Shown here in pieces: positions 45,241 through 54,660 of a stretch of 64,000 bases of DNA. The translations under genes were made by a program, and so were the position numbers. The notes below the pieces were generated by a model. That model had not been told where the DNA came from. It did not search any database and saw only the letters and a list, made by a program, of their open reading frames with translations. Source of the stretch: Phycisphaerales bacterium (GTDB taxonomy: Bacteria > Planctomycetota > Phycisphaerae > Phycisphaerales > UBA1924); the NCBI GenBank assembly GCA_007693785.1, contig RECY01000028.1:248001-312000 (forward strand), in the 5' to 3' direction. Every line of letters starts with the position of its first letter. Within the stretch, counting starts at the first letter, position 1.

Positions 45241-45311
45241 GAAAATACCTGGATATTGAAAATTTTTAGTAAGATGCAACCGTTGAAAAATATCCGAATA
45301 TATTCATCGAC
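45241..45311 (+). promoter_or_regulatory. AT-rich promoter/operator region of the winged-helix regulator
   Basis: A sharp AT-rich island lies immediately upstream of the regulator start codon. It contains GGATATT (45251-45257) and its inverted copy AATATCC (45289-45295), plus the perfect palindrome GAATATATTC (45296-45305) ending six bases before the ATG at 45312. Such half-sites around a start codon are what one expects for autoregulation by the dimeric winged-helix protein coded here. No standard -35/-10 pair with good spacing stands out. Confidence 0.55.
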
Positions 45312-45956
45312 ATGATGGACTCGGAGCGAAAGGCTTTCGCGGACGTCACGACGCCCGGGCAGTGGGACGCGGTCTGTTCGCTTGCGCGTCTGGAGCTTTT
45401 GGAGACGTTTTCCAGCCACGGCGCGTGCTCGATCGCGGAGCTGGCGCACTGGCTGGATCGCCCGGCCGACGGGCTGTATCACCACGTGCGAAAGCTGGTC
45501 CGGGCGGGGTTAGTGCGGGAAGTGGACGTTCGGAAGGTGGGGCGTCACCGGGAATCGGTCTTCGACATGGTGGCCGACGAGCTTCGGTTCGACGTGGATC
45601 CGGAGCAGGGGCGGAACATGGATCGGCTCGAGCAGATCGCTCGGGCCCATCTCAAGCGGGCGGAGCGGCTGTTGGCGTCGGCCGCGGCTGCGCGGGCCGT
45701 GCGTTTGGCGCGTCCGGGCAAGAACACCCATGTCCGCGGTGACGAGGCTTGGCTGAGCGATGAGGAGCTCGAACGCGTGAACGAGATTGTGGACGAGTTG
45801 CGTTCGGTGTTCGCGGGCGCGAAGCGTCGGCGGACGGGCAACCTGCACGCGTTTACGCTGGTGATCTCGCCGGTCGTACGCGAGCGGGGCGCGAGCGCTC
45901 GCCCGACGTCCCGGCAGCAACAGATGGATATGGAACAAAAGGAGACGGGGGCATGA
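45312..45956 (+). CDS. ArsR-like winged-helix transcriptional regulator
   Basis: This 214-residue DNA-binding protein has a winged helix-turn-helix at about residues 15-85: SLARLELLETFSSHGACSIAELAHWL, then a recognition helix around DGLYHHVRKLVRAGL and the wing VGRHRESVFDM. A helical dimerisation or sensor part follows. No metal-binding CxxC or obvious ligand-binding domain is present. The gene overlaps the S41 peptidase start by four bases (ATGA), so the two are expressed together. The AT-rich palindromes upstream suggest autoregulation. Confidence 0.82.
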   Translation: MMDSERKAFADVTTPGQWDAVCSLARLELLETFSSHGACSIAELAHWLDRPADGLYHHVRKLVRAGLVREVDVRKVGRHRESVFDMVADELRFDVDPEQGRNMDRLEQIARAHLKRAERLLASAAAARAVRLARPGKNTHVRGDEAWLSDEELERVNEIVDELRSVFAGAKRRRTGNLHAFTLVISPVVRERGASARPTSRQQQMDMEQKETGA

Positions 45957-47494
45957 ACGATCGATCGCACCGGGAAGGTCGGGCGGGGCGCCGGGTCTGG
46001 CGTTGGCGGGTCGCGTGCGTGGCGGCGGCCGGTGCGGCGGCGGTGCTCGTCGCCGGGTGCGCAGGGAGCGGGGCGACCGCTGAGCGGGACGACCCGTCTT
46101 CGGCGCCCGCGCCGAGCTTCGGGGCGACCCAGCGGGCGGCGTACCTCGAATCGTTCGATGAGGTCTGGCGCATCGTTCGCGATCAGCACTACGACGAGAA
46201 CCTCAACGGCGTGGACTGGGCGGCGGCTCGCGAAGACCTGCGCCCCCGTGTCGAAGCGGCTGACTCTGCCGACGAGGCGCGGGGCGCGATGTCCGCGCTG
46301 CTCGGGCGTCTGGGTGAGTCGCACTTTGCGATCATCCCGGCCGAGGCGTATCGCACGCTCGACAACGCGACGGACGAGCCCGAGGCCTCCCCTGAGACGC
46401 GGGAGGCGAACGGGGCGTCCGACGATCGGGCTTCAAGTGATCGGGCTTCCGGTGACGGGGCTTCACGCGAGGAGTCGTCGCGCGAGCGGGCGGCGACGAG
46501 CGGGCCCCGCCCGGTCGGGTGGCACGGTGTGCAGGTCCGCGAGCGTGACGGCGCGTTCGTGGTGACGCGGCTCGAGCCCGGTTCGCCCGCGGAGGCGAAA
46601 GGGCTGCGGACGGGTGATGTCGTTGAACGCATCGGACAGTCAGAGCTTGCTCCCCTGCTGGAGGCGTCGCGCCGGGCGGCTGAGTCGGGGCCTTCGCGTG
46701 CGGAAACGGTGGCGGCGATCTTTGCCGAGGGGCGTCTGGACGGGCGAGCGGGCGACGTGCGCCACCTGACGGTTCGTGGCGAGGACGGGGCGACACGTGA
46801 ACTCAAGTTCGAGCTCACCGACGAGGCCGGGCGGGAACTCCAGATGATGCAGCTCCCCCCGATGGCGACCCGGTTCGCGACGCGGGACCTGGGCGGCGGC
46901 GTGGCGTACCTGACGTTCACCGCGTTCCTTGACCCGACGCGGATCATGCCGAAGTACACCCAGGCGCTTGAAACGCTGATCGACACGCACGCCGACGATG
47001 GGGCGCTCGTGATCGACCTCCGCGGGAACCTCGGCGGGCTGATGCCGATGGTGAGCGGGATGTCCGGCTGGCTCGTGGACGAATCAGCTTCGTTCGGGGA
47101 GCTGCGCATCCGTGGCACGACCCTCCGCCCGAGGGCGAACCCGCAGTGGGAGACGTTCCGCGGCCCGGTCGCGGTGCTGATCGATGAGGTCTCGATCTCG
47201 TCGGCTGAGATCATGGCGGCCGGCTTGCAGGACATCGGACGGGCACGCCTGTTCGGGACGCGGACCGCGGGCCTGGCCTTGCCGAGCCAGTTCGTGCGCC
47301 TGCCGAGCGGGGACGGGTTGCAGTTTGTCTTTGCCGACTACGTGCGATCGAACGGCGTGCGGCTCGAGTCCGAGGGCGTGAGGCCGGACGAGGAGATCCG
47401 CGACCGCCCCTCGTCCGGTGATCCGGATCCGGTGCTGTCGGCGGCGATGGCGTGGATCCAAGCCGAGCGAGCCCGGGCTCAGGGGGCGCGGTGA
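45953..47494 (+). CDS. S41-family peptidase lipoprotein with PDZ domain
   Basis: This 513-residue protein has a lipoprotein signal (VLVAGC, Cys36), a helical N-domain with LGRLGESHFAIIP (His124, at the tricorn-type catalytic His position), a PDZ domain at about 190-230, and the S41 fold with VIDLRGNLGG. The likely nucleophile Ser is in SISSAEIMAAGLQD, but the Lys of CtpA/Prc-type enzymes is absent: the equivalent segment reads TRTAGLALPSQ. A tricorn-like Ser/His mechanism is therefore more likely. Residues about 155-178 form a short Asp/Arg/Ala/Ser repeat between the N-domain and PDZ. It acts in the periplasm and overlaps its likely regulator. Confidence 0.88.
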   Translation: MNDRSHREGRAGRRVWRWRVACVAAAGAAAVLVAGCAGSGATAERDDPSSAPAPSFGATQRAAYLESFDEVWRIVRDQHYDENLNGVDWAAAREDLRPRVEAADSADEARGAMSALLGRLGESHFAIIPAEAYRTLDNATDEPEASPETREANGASDDRASSDRASGDGASREESSRERAATSGPRPVGWHGVQVRERDGAFVVTRLEPGSPAEAKGLRTGDVVERIGQSELAPLLEASRRAAESGPSRAETVAAIFAEGRLDGRAGDVRHLTVRGEDGATRELKFELTDEAGRELQMMQLPPMATRFATRDLGGGVAYLTFTAFLDPTRIMPKYTQALETLIDTHADDGALVIDLRGNLGGLMPMVSGMSGWLVDESASFGELRIRGTTLRPRANPQWETFRGPVAVLIDEVSISSAEIMAAGLQDIGRARLFGTRTAGLALPSQFVRLPSGDGLQFVFADYVRSNGVRLESEGVRPDEEIRDRPSSGDPDPVLSAAMAWIQAERARAQGAR

Positions 47495-47639
47495 GGTGCA
47501 TCGGGAGTTGTGACGCGGGTGTACGCCTGAAAGGCGGCCCGCACGATTCGGAATGGGCGTGTGCGTCCGGGCTCAGTGCGCCGTGGCGACGGGTGAGATT
47601 CAAAGCGTGTCATCAGAGGATGTAGCAAGGAGAACTGCG

Positions 47640-48491
47640 ATGTGCGGATGGCGGAACTGGAACGGGGCCCAGAAGCTGGGCGGGACGGCGGCGTTGTTGG
47701 CGATCGGTTTCGGGCTCGGCGTGTCGCTGTCACGCGTCGCGCCGGCGGGCGAGCCGGAGGCGCGGGAGGCGTTGCGAGACGACGCGGGCGAACGCCTGCC
47801 GGATGTGAAGAAGATCATCGCCCGGTTTGTCGAGGCGACCGGCGGGGCCGAGGCGTACCGCAAGATCGAGAACGTGGTCATGCAGGGCCAGCTGCGCATG
47901 CCGCAGATGGGGATGCAGGCGGACATGAAGCTGATCAACGTGGTGAACGGTGATTTTCGTGTGGAAGTCATGATCCCCGGCGTGGGCGACCAGGTGACGG
48001 GCAAATCCGGGGACGTGGTGTGGGAGCACAGCGCGATGACCGGGCCGAGGATTCTGGCCGGCGCCGAGCGGGACGCGATGATGCGTCAGCAGGATTTTCT
48101 CTGGATGCTTGAGCCGGAGGGGCGGTACGAGGTCATGGAGACGGTCGCGGTCGAGACGTTCGAGGGCGAACGGGCGTACAAGGTTCGCCTCGTGACCCCC
48201 GAAGGGGTTGAAGAGACGAGTTGGTTCAGCGTCGAGAGCGGCCTCTTGATCGGCAGCGAGGCGACGCTGCCTTCGGATATGGGCGACATCCCGACCCGAA
48301 CCAAAATCTCCGACTATCGCGAGCGGGCGGGCGTCCGCATGAGCCACCGCATGGAGCAGACGATGCTCAACATGACGAACGTCATGGAGTTTACCGATGT
48401 CCGCATCAACACCGAGATCGACGACGAGGATCTCGCGATGCCGGAGCCGGTGCGGCGTCTGGTGGAGCGTCAGCGTCAGCGCGAGGACTGA
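47640..48491 (+). CDS. Secreted LolA-like/outer-membrane-lipoprotein-sorting-type protein
   Basis: This 283-residue protein starts at the ATG at 47640, preceded by AAGGAG, and has a hydrophobic N-terminus (about 12-32) that is a signal peptide or anchor. The mature part begins with KIIARFVEATGGAEAYRKIENVVMQGQL, the opening of many LolA-fold secreted proteins. Repeated beta-strand-like segments with GKSGDVVWEHS, YKVRLVTPEG and WFSVESGLLIGSE follow, again as in that fold. It lies 145 bases after the S41 peptidase gene on the same strand. A strong terminator lies 30 bases past the stop. Function unknown. Confidence 0.7.
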   Translation: MCGWRNWNGAQKLGGTAALLAIGFGLGVSLSRVAPAGEPEAREALRDDAGERLPDVKKIIARFVEATGGAEAYRKIENVVMQGQLRMPQMGMQADMKLINVVNGDFRVEVMIPGVGDQVTGKSGDVVWEHSAMTGPRILAGAERDAMMRQQDFLWMLEPEGRYEVMETVAVETFEGERAYKVRLVTPEGVEETSWFSVESGLLIGSEATLPSDMGDIPTRTKISDYRERAGVRMSHRMEQTMLNMTNVMEFTDVRINTEIDDEDLAMPEPVRRLVERQRQRED

Positions 48492-48520
48492 GCCCGGCCG
48501 GATCGTGATTGTGCAAATGA

Positions 48521-48558
48521 AAAGGCCCGCGCCGGTGGATCCGGCGCGGGCCTTTTTT
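48521..48558. terminator. Bidirectional Rho-independent terminator
   Basis: A 15-base perfect inverted repeat, AAAGGCCCGCGCCGG and CCGGCGCGGGCCTTT, encloses TGGAT and is followed by a run of six T residues (48553-48558). On the other strand the left arm's AAA gives a T-run as well. It separates the convergent LolA-like gene (ending 48491) and dockerin-bearing gene (ending 48585), so it serves both. Confidence 0.92.
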
Positions 48559-48584
48559 GTACGGCGAACCGTGTTCAGCCGGCT

Positions 48585-50780
48585 TTACGGGCAGGCGCCC
48601 TGGGTGTCGAGCCAGCCGCTGAGGTAGAAGTTCAGGTCGGCGATGGTGACGGCCCCGTCGGGGATGCCGTCGAGAGCCGGCCCGGTGAAGTCGGCGGCGA
48701 TGTCGTTATCGAGCCAGAGACCGATGTAGAAGTTGAGGTCGGCGATGGAGACGACGCCGTCGGGCACGCCGTCGAGGGCGGGGCCGGTGATGTCGAACGG
48801 GCAGGTGTTGACGTCGCCGGTGCGGACGGGGATGGTGACGAACTGGTCACCGGGGATGTTCTGGAAGTTGGTGCCGCGGACTTCGCCGACGTTCATCGTG
48901 TCGAAGTCGGTGGGGAGGCCGCCGATGACCTGGTTGGAGATGAAGCCGTAGTCCTGGCTGGCGATCCAGCCCATGACGCGGACGGGGCTGGTGCCGTCCC
49001 AGCCGAGTTCGTTCATATCGAGGACGAACTCCATGCCGGTGGTGGCGCTGGCGGCGTCGGAGCCGTCGGTGTCGGTGACACCGAGGAGGTTGGAGTTATC
49101 GAGTGCGGCGTTGATGAGGCCGGGGACGGGGGGAAGGGGGCTGGGGAAGTTGAAGGGATCGAAGAGGGGCCCGTAGACGTTGTTGGTGGTGGTTCGCGGC
49201 CCGTACTGGGTGAAGATCGCGGGGATGGCGCTGATGTCGTCCTGCTCATCGTCGACGCGCGGGCCGTCGAAGTTGATGAAGGGGAAATCGGGTCGCGCTT
49301 CGATGGTGGCCTTCACGCCGCCGTAGAACGCGCCGAAGTCGAAGGGGGCGCCGAAGCTGTTGGAGAGCGGGAAGCCCTGCGTGCGGAGGACCGCGGCGTT
49401 GACGAAGTACTCGGGGTTGGCGGGGTTGAAGGTCTTGAAGCTGAGCCAGAAGTTGGCGTCGTGCTCGAGGATGACGCCGTCGGTGAAGACGGGCGGGTTG
49501 CCGACTTCGCCGTCGCCCATGCGGTTGAGGCCGTTGAAATCGACGTCGACGTTCTGCCCGGAGAGCGGGAACGTGGCACCCTGTCCGCCGGGGGCGACGT
49601 CGAAGAAGAGGTTGAGGACGTTGCCGTTGGTTTCGAGATTGCCGGTGAGCAGGAGGTACATGAGCCCGGTGTCTTCGTCGATGTAGCCGAAGAGCTGGTT
49701 GAGCTCGGAGCCAGTGGAGACGTCGGGGTTGCCGGCGGGGGGCGGGCAGACGGCGAGGACGCCGCCGACGTTGGAGTTGTCGTAGCCGAATTCACCTTGG
49801 TTCGAAGAGACGGCGAAGAAGCCGAGGCCGATGATCCCGTCGCCGACGAAGGTGCCGGCGCCGCCGCCGGTGGTGGGAAGCTCGGCGAAGTCGACGAACA
49901 TGCTGGGGAAGACCTCGCTGAAGGGGTCTTCGGGGTCGCCGGGGTCGCCGCCGCCGAGGACGACGGTGTAGACGTAATCGGCGCTGAAGCCGGCGTCGAA
50001 GACGAGGCCGTCGGTGGTGACGCCCTCTTCGCTGTTGCCCATGCGGTTGAGTCGGTCGAAGGAGATGTCGGCGTTGTCGCCTCGGAGCTGGTTCTGCCCG
50101 GTCGCGCTGTCGGTGTCGATGAAGATGACGAGGCGGTTGGAGAAGTTGTCGCTGAGGTTGCCGCCGACGAAGATGAAGAGGTTGCTGCCGTCGGTGGAGG
50201 CGTAGATGTTGTCGATTTCCGCGCCGAGTCCGAAGCCGGGGCTGGGGTTTTCGTTATCGCCGAAGGTGGTCGCCTGCTGCTGGTCGTAGAGGCTGTCGCC
50301 GTAGGCGCCGGCGCCGTCATTCACGCCGTCGATAGAGGGCTGGAAGGTGGCGTTGTGCGTGACGGTGACGTACTGGATGCCGCTGATGTTGTTGAAGTCT
50401 GCGCCGCGGGGGTCGCCGACGTTGGGGGCGGTGATGCCGCCGAGGTCGCCGGAGACCTGGTTGCTGATGAAGTCGAAGCTATCGCTCATCAGCATGACCT
50501 TGAGGCGGATGGGCCCGGTGGGGTTGCCGATGACCGAGAGCGGGATGGCCGCCTCGAAACCGGTGTTGACGTTCGGGGCGTCGGCGATGAACGAGCCGTC
50601 CTCTTCGCAAGGGTCGGAGGGCTGCGCGTCACCGAACAGGGTGGGGGTGGTGTTGGTCCAGAGGGCGGGCCCGTACGCCGCCTCGTCGCCGGTGAGTTGG
50701 CCGTTCAGCGTGGGCTGAGCGGTGGCAAGGCCGGCGAGCGCCATCAACGCCGCAGCACCTAAACAGGTGGTTTTTCGCAT
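48585..50780 (-). CDS. Secreted protein with internal duplications and C-terminal dockerin-like repeats
   Basis: This 731-residue secreted protein has a signal peptide (cleaved near ATAQP) and starts at 50780 with AGGAG upstream. It has two kinds of internal repeat. Residues 74-142 and 583-651 share FISNQVxGxL, NVGxxRGxxFxNIxGxQxVT. Residues 199-272 and 372-450 share GNLxxN, a Phe-Asp stretch, and xDFxxLNRMGxxExG. The C-terminus (660-731) has two dockerin-like calcium-binding repeats, TGPALDGxPDGxVxIADLNFY, each followed by WLD. Dockerin-like ends in planctomycetes are believed to anchor surface or extracellular proteins. It lies downstream of a secreted amylase on the same strand. Confidence 0.75.
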   Translation of the reverse strand: MRKTTCLGAAALMALAGLATAQPTLNGQLTGDEAAYGPALWTNTTPTLFGDAQPSDPCEEDGSFIADAPNVNTGFEAAIPLSVIGNPTGPIRLKVMLMSDSFDFISNQVSGDLGGITAPNVGDPRGADFNNISGIQYVTVTHNATFQPSIDGVNDGAGAYGDSLYDQQQATTFGDNENPSPGFGLGAEIDNIYASTDGSNLFIFVGGNLSDNFSNRLVIFIDTDSATGQNQLRGDNADISFDRLNRMGNSEEGVTTDGLVFDAGFSADYVYTVVLGGGDPGDPEDPFSEVFPSMFVDFAELPTTGGGAGTFVGDGIIGLGFFAVSSNQGEFGYDNSNVGGVLAVCPPPAGNPDVSTGSELNQLFGYIDEDTGLMYLLLTGNLETNGNVLNLFFDVAPGGQGATFPLSGQNVDVDFNGLNRMGDGEVGNPPVFTDGVILEHDANFWLSFKTFNPANPEYFVNAAVLRTQGFPLSNSFGAPFDFGAFYGGVKATIEARPDFPFINFDGPRVDDEQDDISAIPAIFTQYGPRTTTNNVYGPLFDPFNFPSPLPPVPGLINAALDNSNLLGVTDTDGSDAASATTGMEFVLDMNELGWDGTSPVRVMGWIASQDYGFISNQVIGGLPTDFDTMNVGEVRGTNFQNIPGDQFVTIPVRTGDVNTCPFDITGPALDGVPDGVVSIADLNFYIGLWLDNDIAADFTGPALDGIPDGAVTIADLNFYLSGWLDTQGACP

Positions 50781-50989
50781 CTGCAATGCTCCTGAAATCA
50801 AAAAGAACTCTCTCGTCGCACCAGCCGGCACAGATACCCGCCCATCCGGAACGGGCCCCGGCGCAAATCGCCCCCTACCGGGGGGTGATTCACCCCGGAA
50901 TGTACCACAACCGCGAGCCCTTCGCGAGCGGAAAACGTGTGGAAGCCGCCAGAATTCTCGGATTGTGGATTGAACAGTCCCCAAAACGG

Positions 50990-53257
50990 TTATTCGAGTG
51001 TTCGGGGTAGCTCGCCGTCTCGGAGCCACCAAGCCGACGCGCTGCGGGGCGGGATCTGCCTTGGGGTATCCACCCCTGCCGTTTCGAGCACCGGACTTGG
51101 GTCAAACGCCCGATCCCCGGCATTGACAATCACGAGAACACGATCCGCATTCAGCGTGCGTTCGAAGACGAAGACCGCCGGGTCGGTTGTGTCGAGGTGG
51201 CGCACGTCGCCGTAGCGCAGGACAGGGCCGGCGTCGGGATCCTGGCGCAGGCGCAGCCACGCGCGGTGCCGGGCGAGGATCGAGAGGTCGGCCGCGTCTT
51301 CTTCCCGCTCGGGGGCTCCAAGGTCGGGCCACGGCAGGGGCTTGCGGTTATCCGGGTCGTCGGCCCCGTACATCCCGAGCTCGTTGCCCGCGTAGATCAT
51401 GGGCGAGCCGAGATAGGTCGCCATGAACGCCGTCGAGAGTATGGCCTTGTCGTACGCCTCGGGGCTCGGCTTGGTGGGGTCGTAGCTCGGGTCCGGGTTG
51501 TCGTGCATCGCCGCGCCCTGCTCGTAGGTGCGCCCGGGGTTGTGCATCATGCTCGCGATGCGCTCCACGTCGTGCGAGTCGACGAGGTTCATCTGCACGA
51601 GCCCGTGCTGCGGGGCGTGGTGGAAGACGTTGTGGAGCGCGCGGGCGAGGCTCTCGCTGGTGACTTCTGGGGCGGAGGCGAGCCAACTGGTGAGGGGGTA
51701 GGCGAAGGGGTAGTTCATCTGGGCGTCGAAGGCGACGCCGTTGAAGTAGGACGGGCCGGCATCGTGCCAGATCTCGGCGATGAGGATCGCGTCGGGGTTG
51801 AGGCTTCGGACGTGCGCGCGCCAGTCGCGCCAGAAGGGGATGCCGACCTCGGCCGCGACGTCGAGTCGCCACCCGTCGATGCCGTCGGAGGGGTCGCCGT
51901 CCCCGTTGGGGTCCATCCATCGCTGGGTGACGGCGAAGATGTGGCGTTTGACGGGCTCGACGAGGTCGCCGGTGGGGGTCTGGCGAAACTTGGGGAGGTA
52001 GCCGTTGGGTCGGTCCCAGGCGGTCCAGGCGACGAGGTTGCCGGCGTCGTCGAAGCGGACGCCGTGGTACCACTCGGCGTACGGGCTCTCGGCCCCGTGC
52101 TCGAGCAGGTGCTGGAAGGCCCAGAATTCGCGCCCGGTGTGGTTCCAGACGCCGTCGAGGATGACGCGGAACCCGCGGGCTTTGGCTTCGGGGAGGAAGA
52201 CGTCGACGAAGTAGCGATCGGCCTCGGTCCAGGGCCAGGCGCCCGGGTCAAACGGATCGCCGGGCTCGTGCTCGTGCGCGCCGGGGCCGACGTGCCCGGG
52301 GGCGCCGAGCGTGGGATCGACGTGGCGGAAGTCGGCCGCGTCGTATTTGTGCATGCTCGCGGCGCTGAAGATCGGGGTGAGGTAGATCGCGCTGACGCCG
52401 AGGTCGGCGAGGTAGTCGAGCTTCTCGACGACGCCCTGGAGGTCGCCGCCGAAGCGCCGGTGCCAGACGACGTTGTAGAGCAGGCCGCGGTCGGGGTTGA
52501 AGTCGAGGCGGTAGTTGCCGGCGACGGCGGCGGCCTTGTTGAACTCGAGCTCTTCGTCGGAGACCGCATACCAGTCCGCGCCCCAGGGCACGCGGTAGAC
52601 GCCGGGCTCTTTGGGGTCGTTCGCGGGGTTCCCGTTGCGGAAGCGCTCCGGGAAGATCTGGTACCAGACCGCGCCCTTCGCCCAGTCGGGGGTCGCGAGG
52701 TGCTCGGGCGGCCCGGCGGGGCCTTCGAGGTCGACGATCGTGGGGCGGGCTTCGGGGCTGGTTGGGATGATGCGGAGGCGGGCGCGGACTTCCGGCGTGC
52801 CCTCGGGCGCGGGGCCGAGCTGGACGCGGGCGGCCCAGCGGATCGGGGCTCCGGCGTCGCGCGGGTCGGCCTCCGGGTGCGGGCGCGGGCGCAGCGGCAC
52901 CGTCATCCAGTCGGCGAGCTCGTGCGACCAAACGTCCGCTTCGACGCCCTCGGCCTCCCCCGGCGGGAGGTCCAGAACCACATCCGCGAGCCCGAGCGGA
53001 CCGGAAATGGGTCGAATTTCACCGAACGGATCGCGGGGTTTCCCTTTGTCGGGCGTTCGGTCTGGCTCGGCGTGCCGCACGGGTTCGGCCCCCCCTCGGA
53101 AGGCTTGCGCATTCGCGGATTGGTGCGTGAAAAGCGGGAAAAACGCTGCGAAAAAACCCGCCCAACAAACAAGGGGTTGAGTGTGGAGAGGACGTCGACG
53201 CGTGCCTGCTCGGGGGTGGCGGCTCGCGTCTTCGGATTGTTGTGGTTGCATGAGCAT
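50990..53257 (-). CDS. Secreted GH13 alpha-amylase family protein
   Basis: This protein of about 755 residues has an N-terminal hydrophobic signal (VCWAGFFAAFFPLF) and a barrel with all GH13 conserved regions: GVWNHTGREFWAF, GWRLDVAAEVG with the nucleophile Asp, AEIWHDA with the general-acid Glu, and NLVDSHDVERI. An additional N-terminal beta domain of about 200 residues resembles those of neopullulanase/cyclomaltodextrinase-type enzymes. The start is taken as the ATG at 53257; upstream codons add a low-complexity segment. It lies 209 bases upstream of the dockerin-bearing gene on the same strand, suggesting extracellular alpha-glucan breakdown. Confidence 0.88.
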   Translation of the reverse strand: MLMQPQQSEDASRHPRAGTRRRPLHTQPLVCWAGFFAAFFPLFTHQSANAQAFRGGAEPVRHAEPDRTPDKGKPRDPFGEIRPISGPLGLADVVLDLPPGEAEGVEADVWSHELADWMTVPLRPRPHPEADPRDAGAPIRWAARVQLGPAPEGTPEVRARLRIIPTSPEARPTIVDLEGPAGPPEHLATPDWAKGAVWYQIFPERFRNGNPANDPKEPGVYRVPWGADWYAVSDEELEFNKAAAVAGNYRLDFNPDRGLLYNVVWHRRFGGDLQGVVEKLDYLADLGVSAIYLTPIFSAASMHKYDAADFRHVDPTLGAPGHVGPGAHEHEPGDPFDPGAWPWTEADRYFVDVFLPEAKARGFRVILDGVWNHTGREFWAFQHLLEHGAESPYAEWYHGVRFDDAGNLVAWTAWDRPNGYLPKFRQTPTGDLVEPVKRHIFAVTQRWMDPNGDGDPSDGIDGWRLDVAAEVGIPFWRDWRAHVRSLNPDAILIAEIWHDAGPSYFNGVAFDAQMNYPFAYPLTSWLASAPEVTSESLARALHNVFHHAPQHGLVQMNLVDSHDVERIASMMHNPGRTYEQGAAMHDNPDPSYDPTKPSPEAYDKAILSTAFMATYLGSPMIYAGNELGMYGADDPDNRKPLPWPDLGAPEREEDAADLSILARHRAWLRLRQDPDAGPVLRYGDVRHLDTTDPAVFVFERTLNADRVLVIVNAGDRAFDPSPVLETAGVDTPRQIPPRSASAWWLRDGELPRTLE

Positions 53258-53436
53258 GGGTGATTGTTTTATTCTGCAGCGTCGGCGGTTGCCGACTGGT
53301 GTGCCCGGTGGTCTCATTCAAGATGATCGGGTATGCTTTGCGATCCGTTGGGGCGTCTGCCCGGCCCTTTTTCTGGGGGTAGATCCTCGCCGTCTATCTG
53401 GATGGGTCGGCGTGGGTCGGAAAACCGAGGTCATCG

Positions 53437-54444
53437 ATGGTGCTGGAGCAATGTCGTGTTCGGTCGCGTGGGTTCACACTGATCGAGTTGCTGGTGGTGA
53501 TCGCGATCATCGCGTTGTTGATCGGGATTCTGCTGCCCGCGCTCGGGACGGCTCGCGAGGCGGCGCGCCGCGGGGTCTGCCTGAGCAACGTGCGTCAGAT
53601 GGGCCTGATCATGACGTTTTACGCGAACGACCAGCGGGACGCGTACCCGGTGCAGCCGCCGCGGGTGGGTGACAACCTGCAGGCGTACACCCAGCGGACG
53701 AACAACTGGCGTCGCCAGTTTCTGGACGGGCAGCAGGAGCACGGCGGCGTCGCGGGGCTGTTCAGCCTGAATCAGGTCGGGACTGAAGAGCAGCGGAGCG
53801 AACTGACCGGTCTTCAGCAGGCGAGTTTCATCCATCCGAACGCGGCGACGGTCACGGACGATGCGGACCTGGAGTATCTGGTGCCGCAGCGGTACCGGAC
53901 CAAGGCGCTGCTGCTGGAGTACACCGACGGTTTCGGGATGCTGAAGTGCCCGAGCCACCGGACGTCGTACGTGCGTCCGAACTTCACGGTGCCGACGCAG
54001 GGGAACTTTGCGCAGTACCGGTCGCTGCGTCCGGTGCGTCCGGGCTCGGTGCGTGAGGTGGCGTCGTGGAACATCAGCTATCTCTACATCGCGGGTTTGA
54101 AGTCGAGCGAGGCGGGGGTCGTGAACCCGGCGCCGATCTTCGGGGATCAGACGGTGGGGCCGGACGTGGGCACGCTGGCGTGGTACGGCGCGGGCGGTGG
54201 TCAGCAGATCGGCCCGTCGGGGATCAACAACGAGCAGCGCGGGTTCTATCACCCGCTGGACAACCACGGGCGGGACGGCGGGAACTTCGTCTTCACGGAC
54301 GGGAGCGCGCGGTTCCTGACCGGGAACGTCCACGAGACGTTTTTCCAGCGTCAGGGGGACGTGCCGGCCGGGCAGCCGATCAGCCCGCAGAGCATCAACC
54401 TCGTGAATCGGAACCGGAGCGACTTCACGCAGACGGTGGACTGA
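53437..54444 (+). CDS. Prepilin-type N-terminal cleavage protein (DUF1559, H-X9-DG)
   Basis: This 335-residue protein begins with a type II/IV prepilin peptide, [20 protein letters not shown], where cleavage before the Phe and methylation are expected. The rest is the large extracellular DUF1559 domain common in planctomycetes. It ends with [17 protein letters not shown], the H-X9-DG signature. Genomes of this group carry tens of such paralogues. They are taken to form pseudopili or surface structures, perhaps in secretion, but no single role is proven. The gene stands alone; 216 bases without a recognisable gene separate it from the sugar transporter operon. Confidence 0.9.
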   Translation: MVLEQCRVRSRGFTLIELLVVIAIIALLIGILLPALGTAREAARRGVCLSNVRQMGLIMTFYANDQRDAYPVQPPRVGDNLQAYTQRTNNWRRQFLDGQQEHGGVAGLFSLNQVGTEEQRSELTGLQQASFIHPNAATVTDDADLEYLVPQRYRTKALLLEYTDGFGMLKCPSHRTSYVRPNFTVPTQGNFAQYRSLRPVRPGSVREVASWNISYLYIAGLKSSEAGVVNPAPIFGDQTVGPDVGTLAWYGAGGGQQIGPSGINNEQRGFYHPLDNHGRDGGNFVFTDGSARFLTGNVHETFFQRQGDVPAGQPISPQSINLVNRNRSDFTQTVD

Positions 54445-54660
54445 CCGTCGCGTGAGGGCGCGTTCGGTGCCGGGCCGAGGGAACGGCTCGGCGTTGGGGG
54501 CGCGGGTTTTTCGGATCGGGTTGGACGGAGCCGAGTGCGTGTGTCGGGCCGACGCGGTCGGTTCTGGTATTCTTGCCGGGCGTTCTGGCGGCTCCGCGTG
54601 TGCGGGTGAGCGGGGGCGGCCCTCGGGTGTGGTCGGCGATGCTGTCGAGATGGAGGCCCG

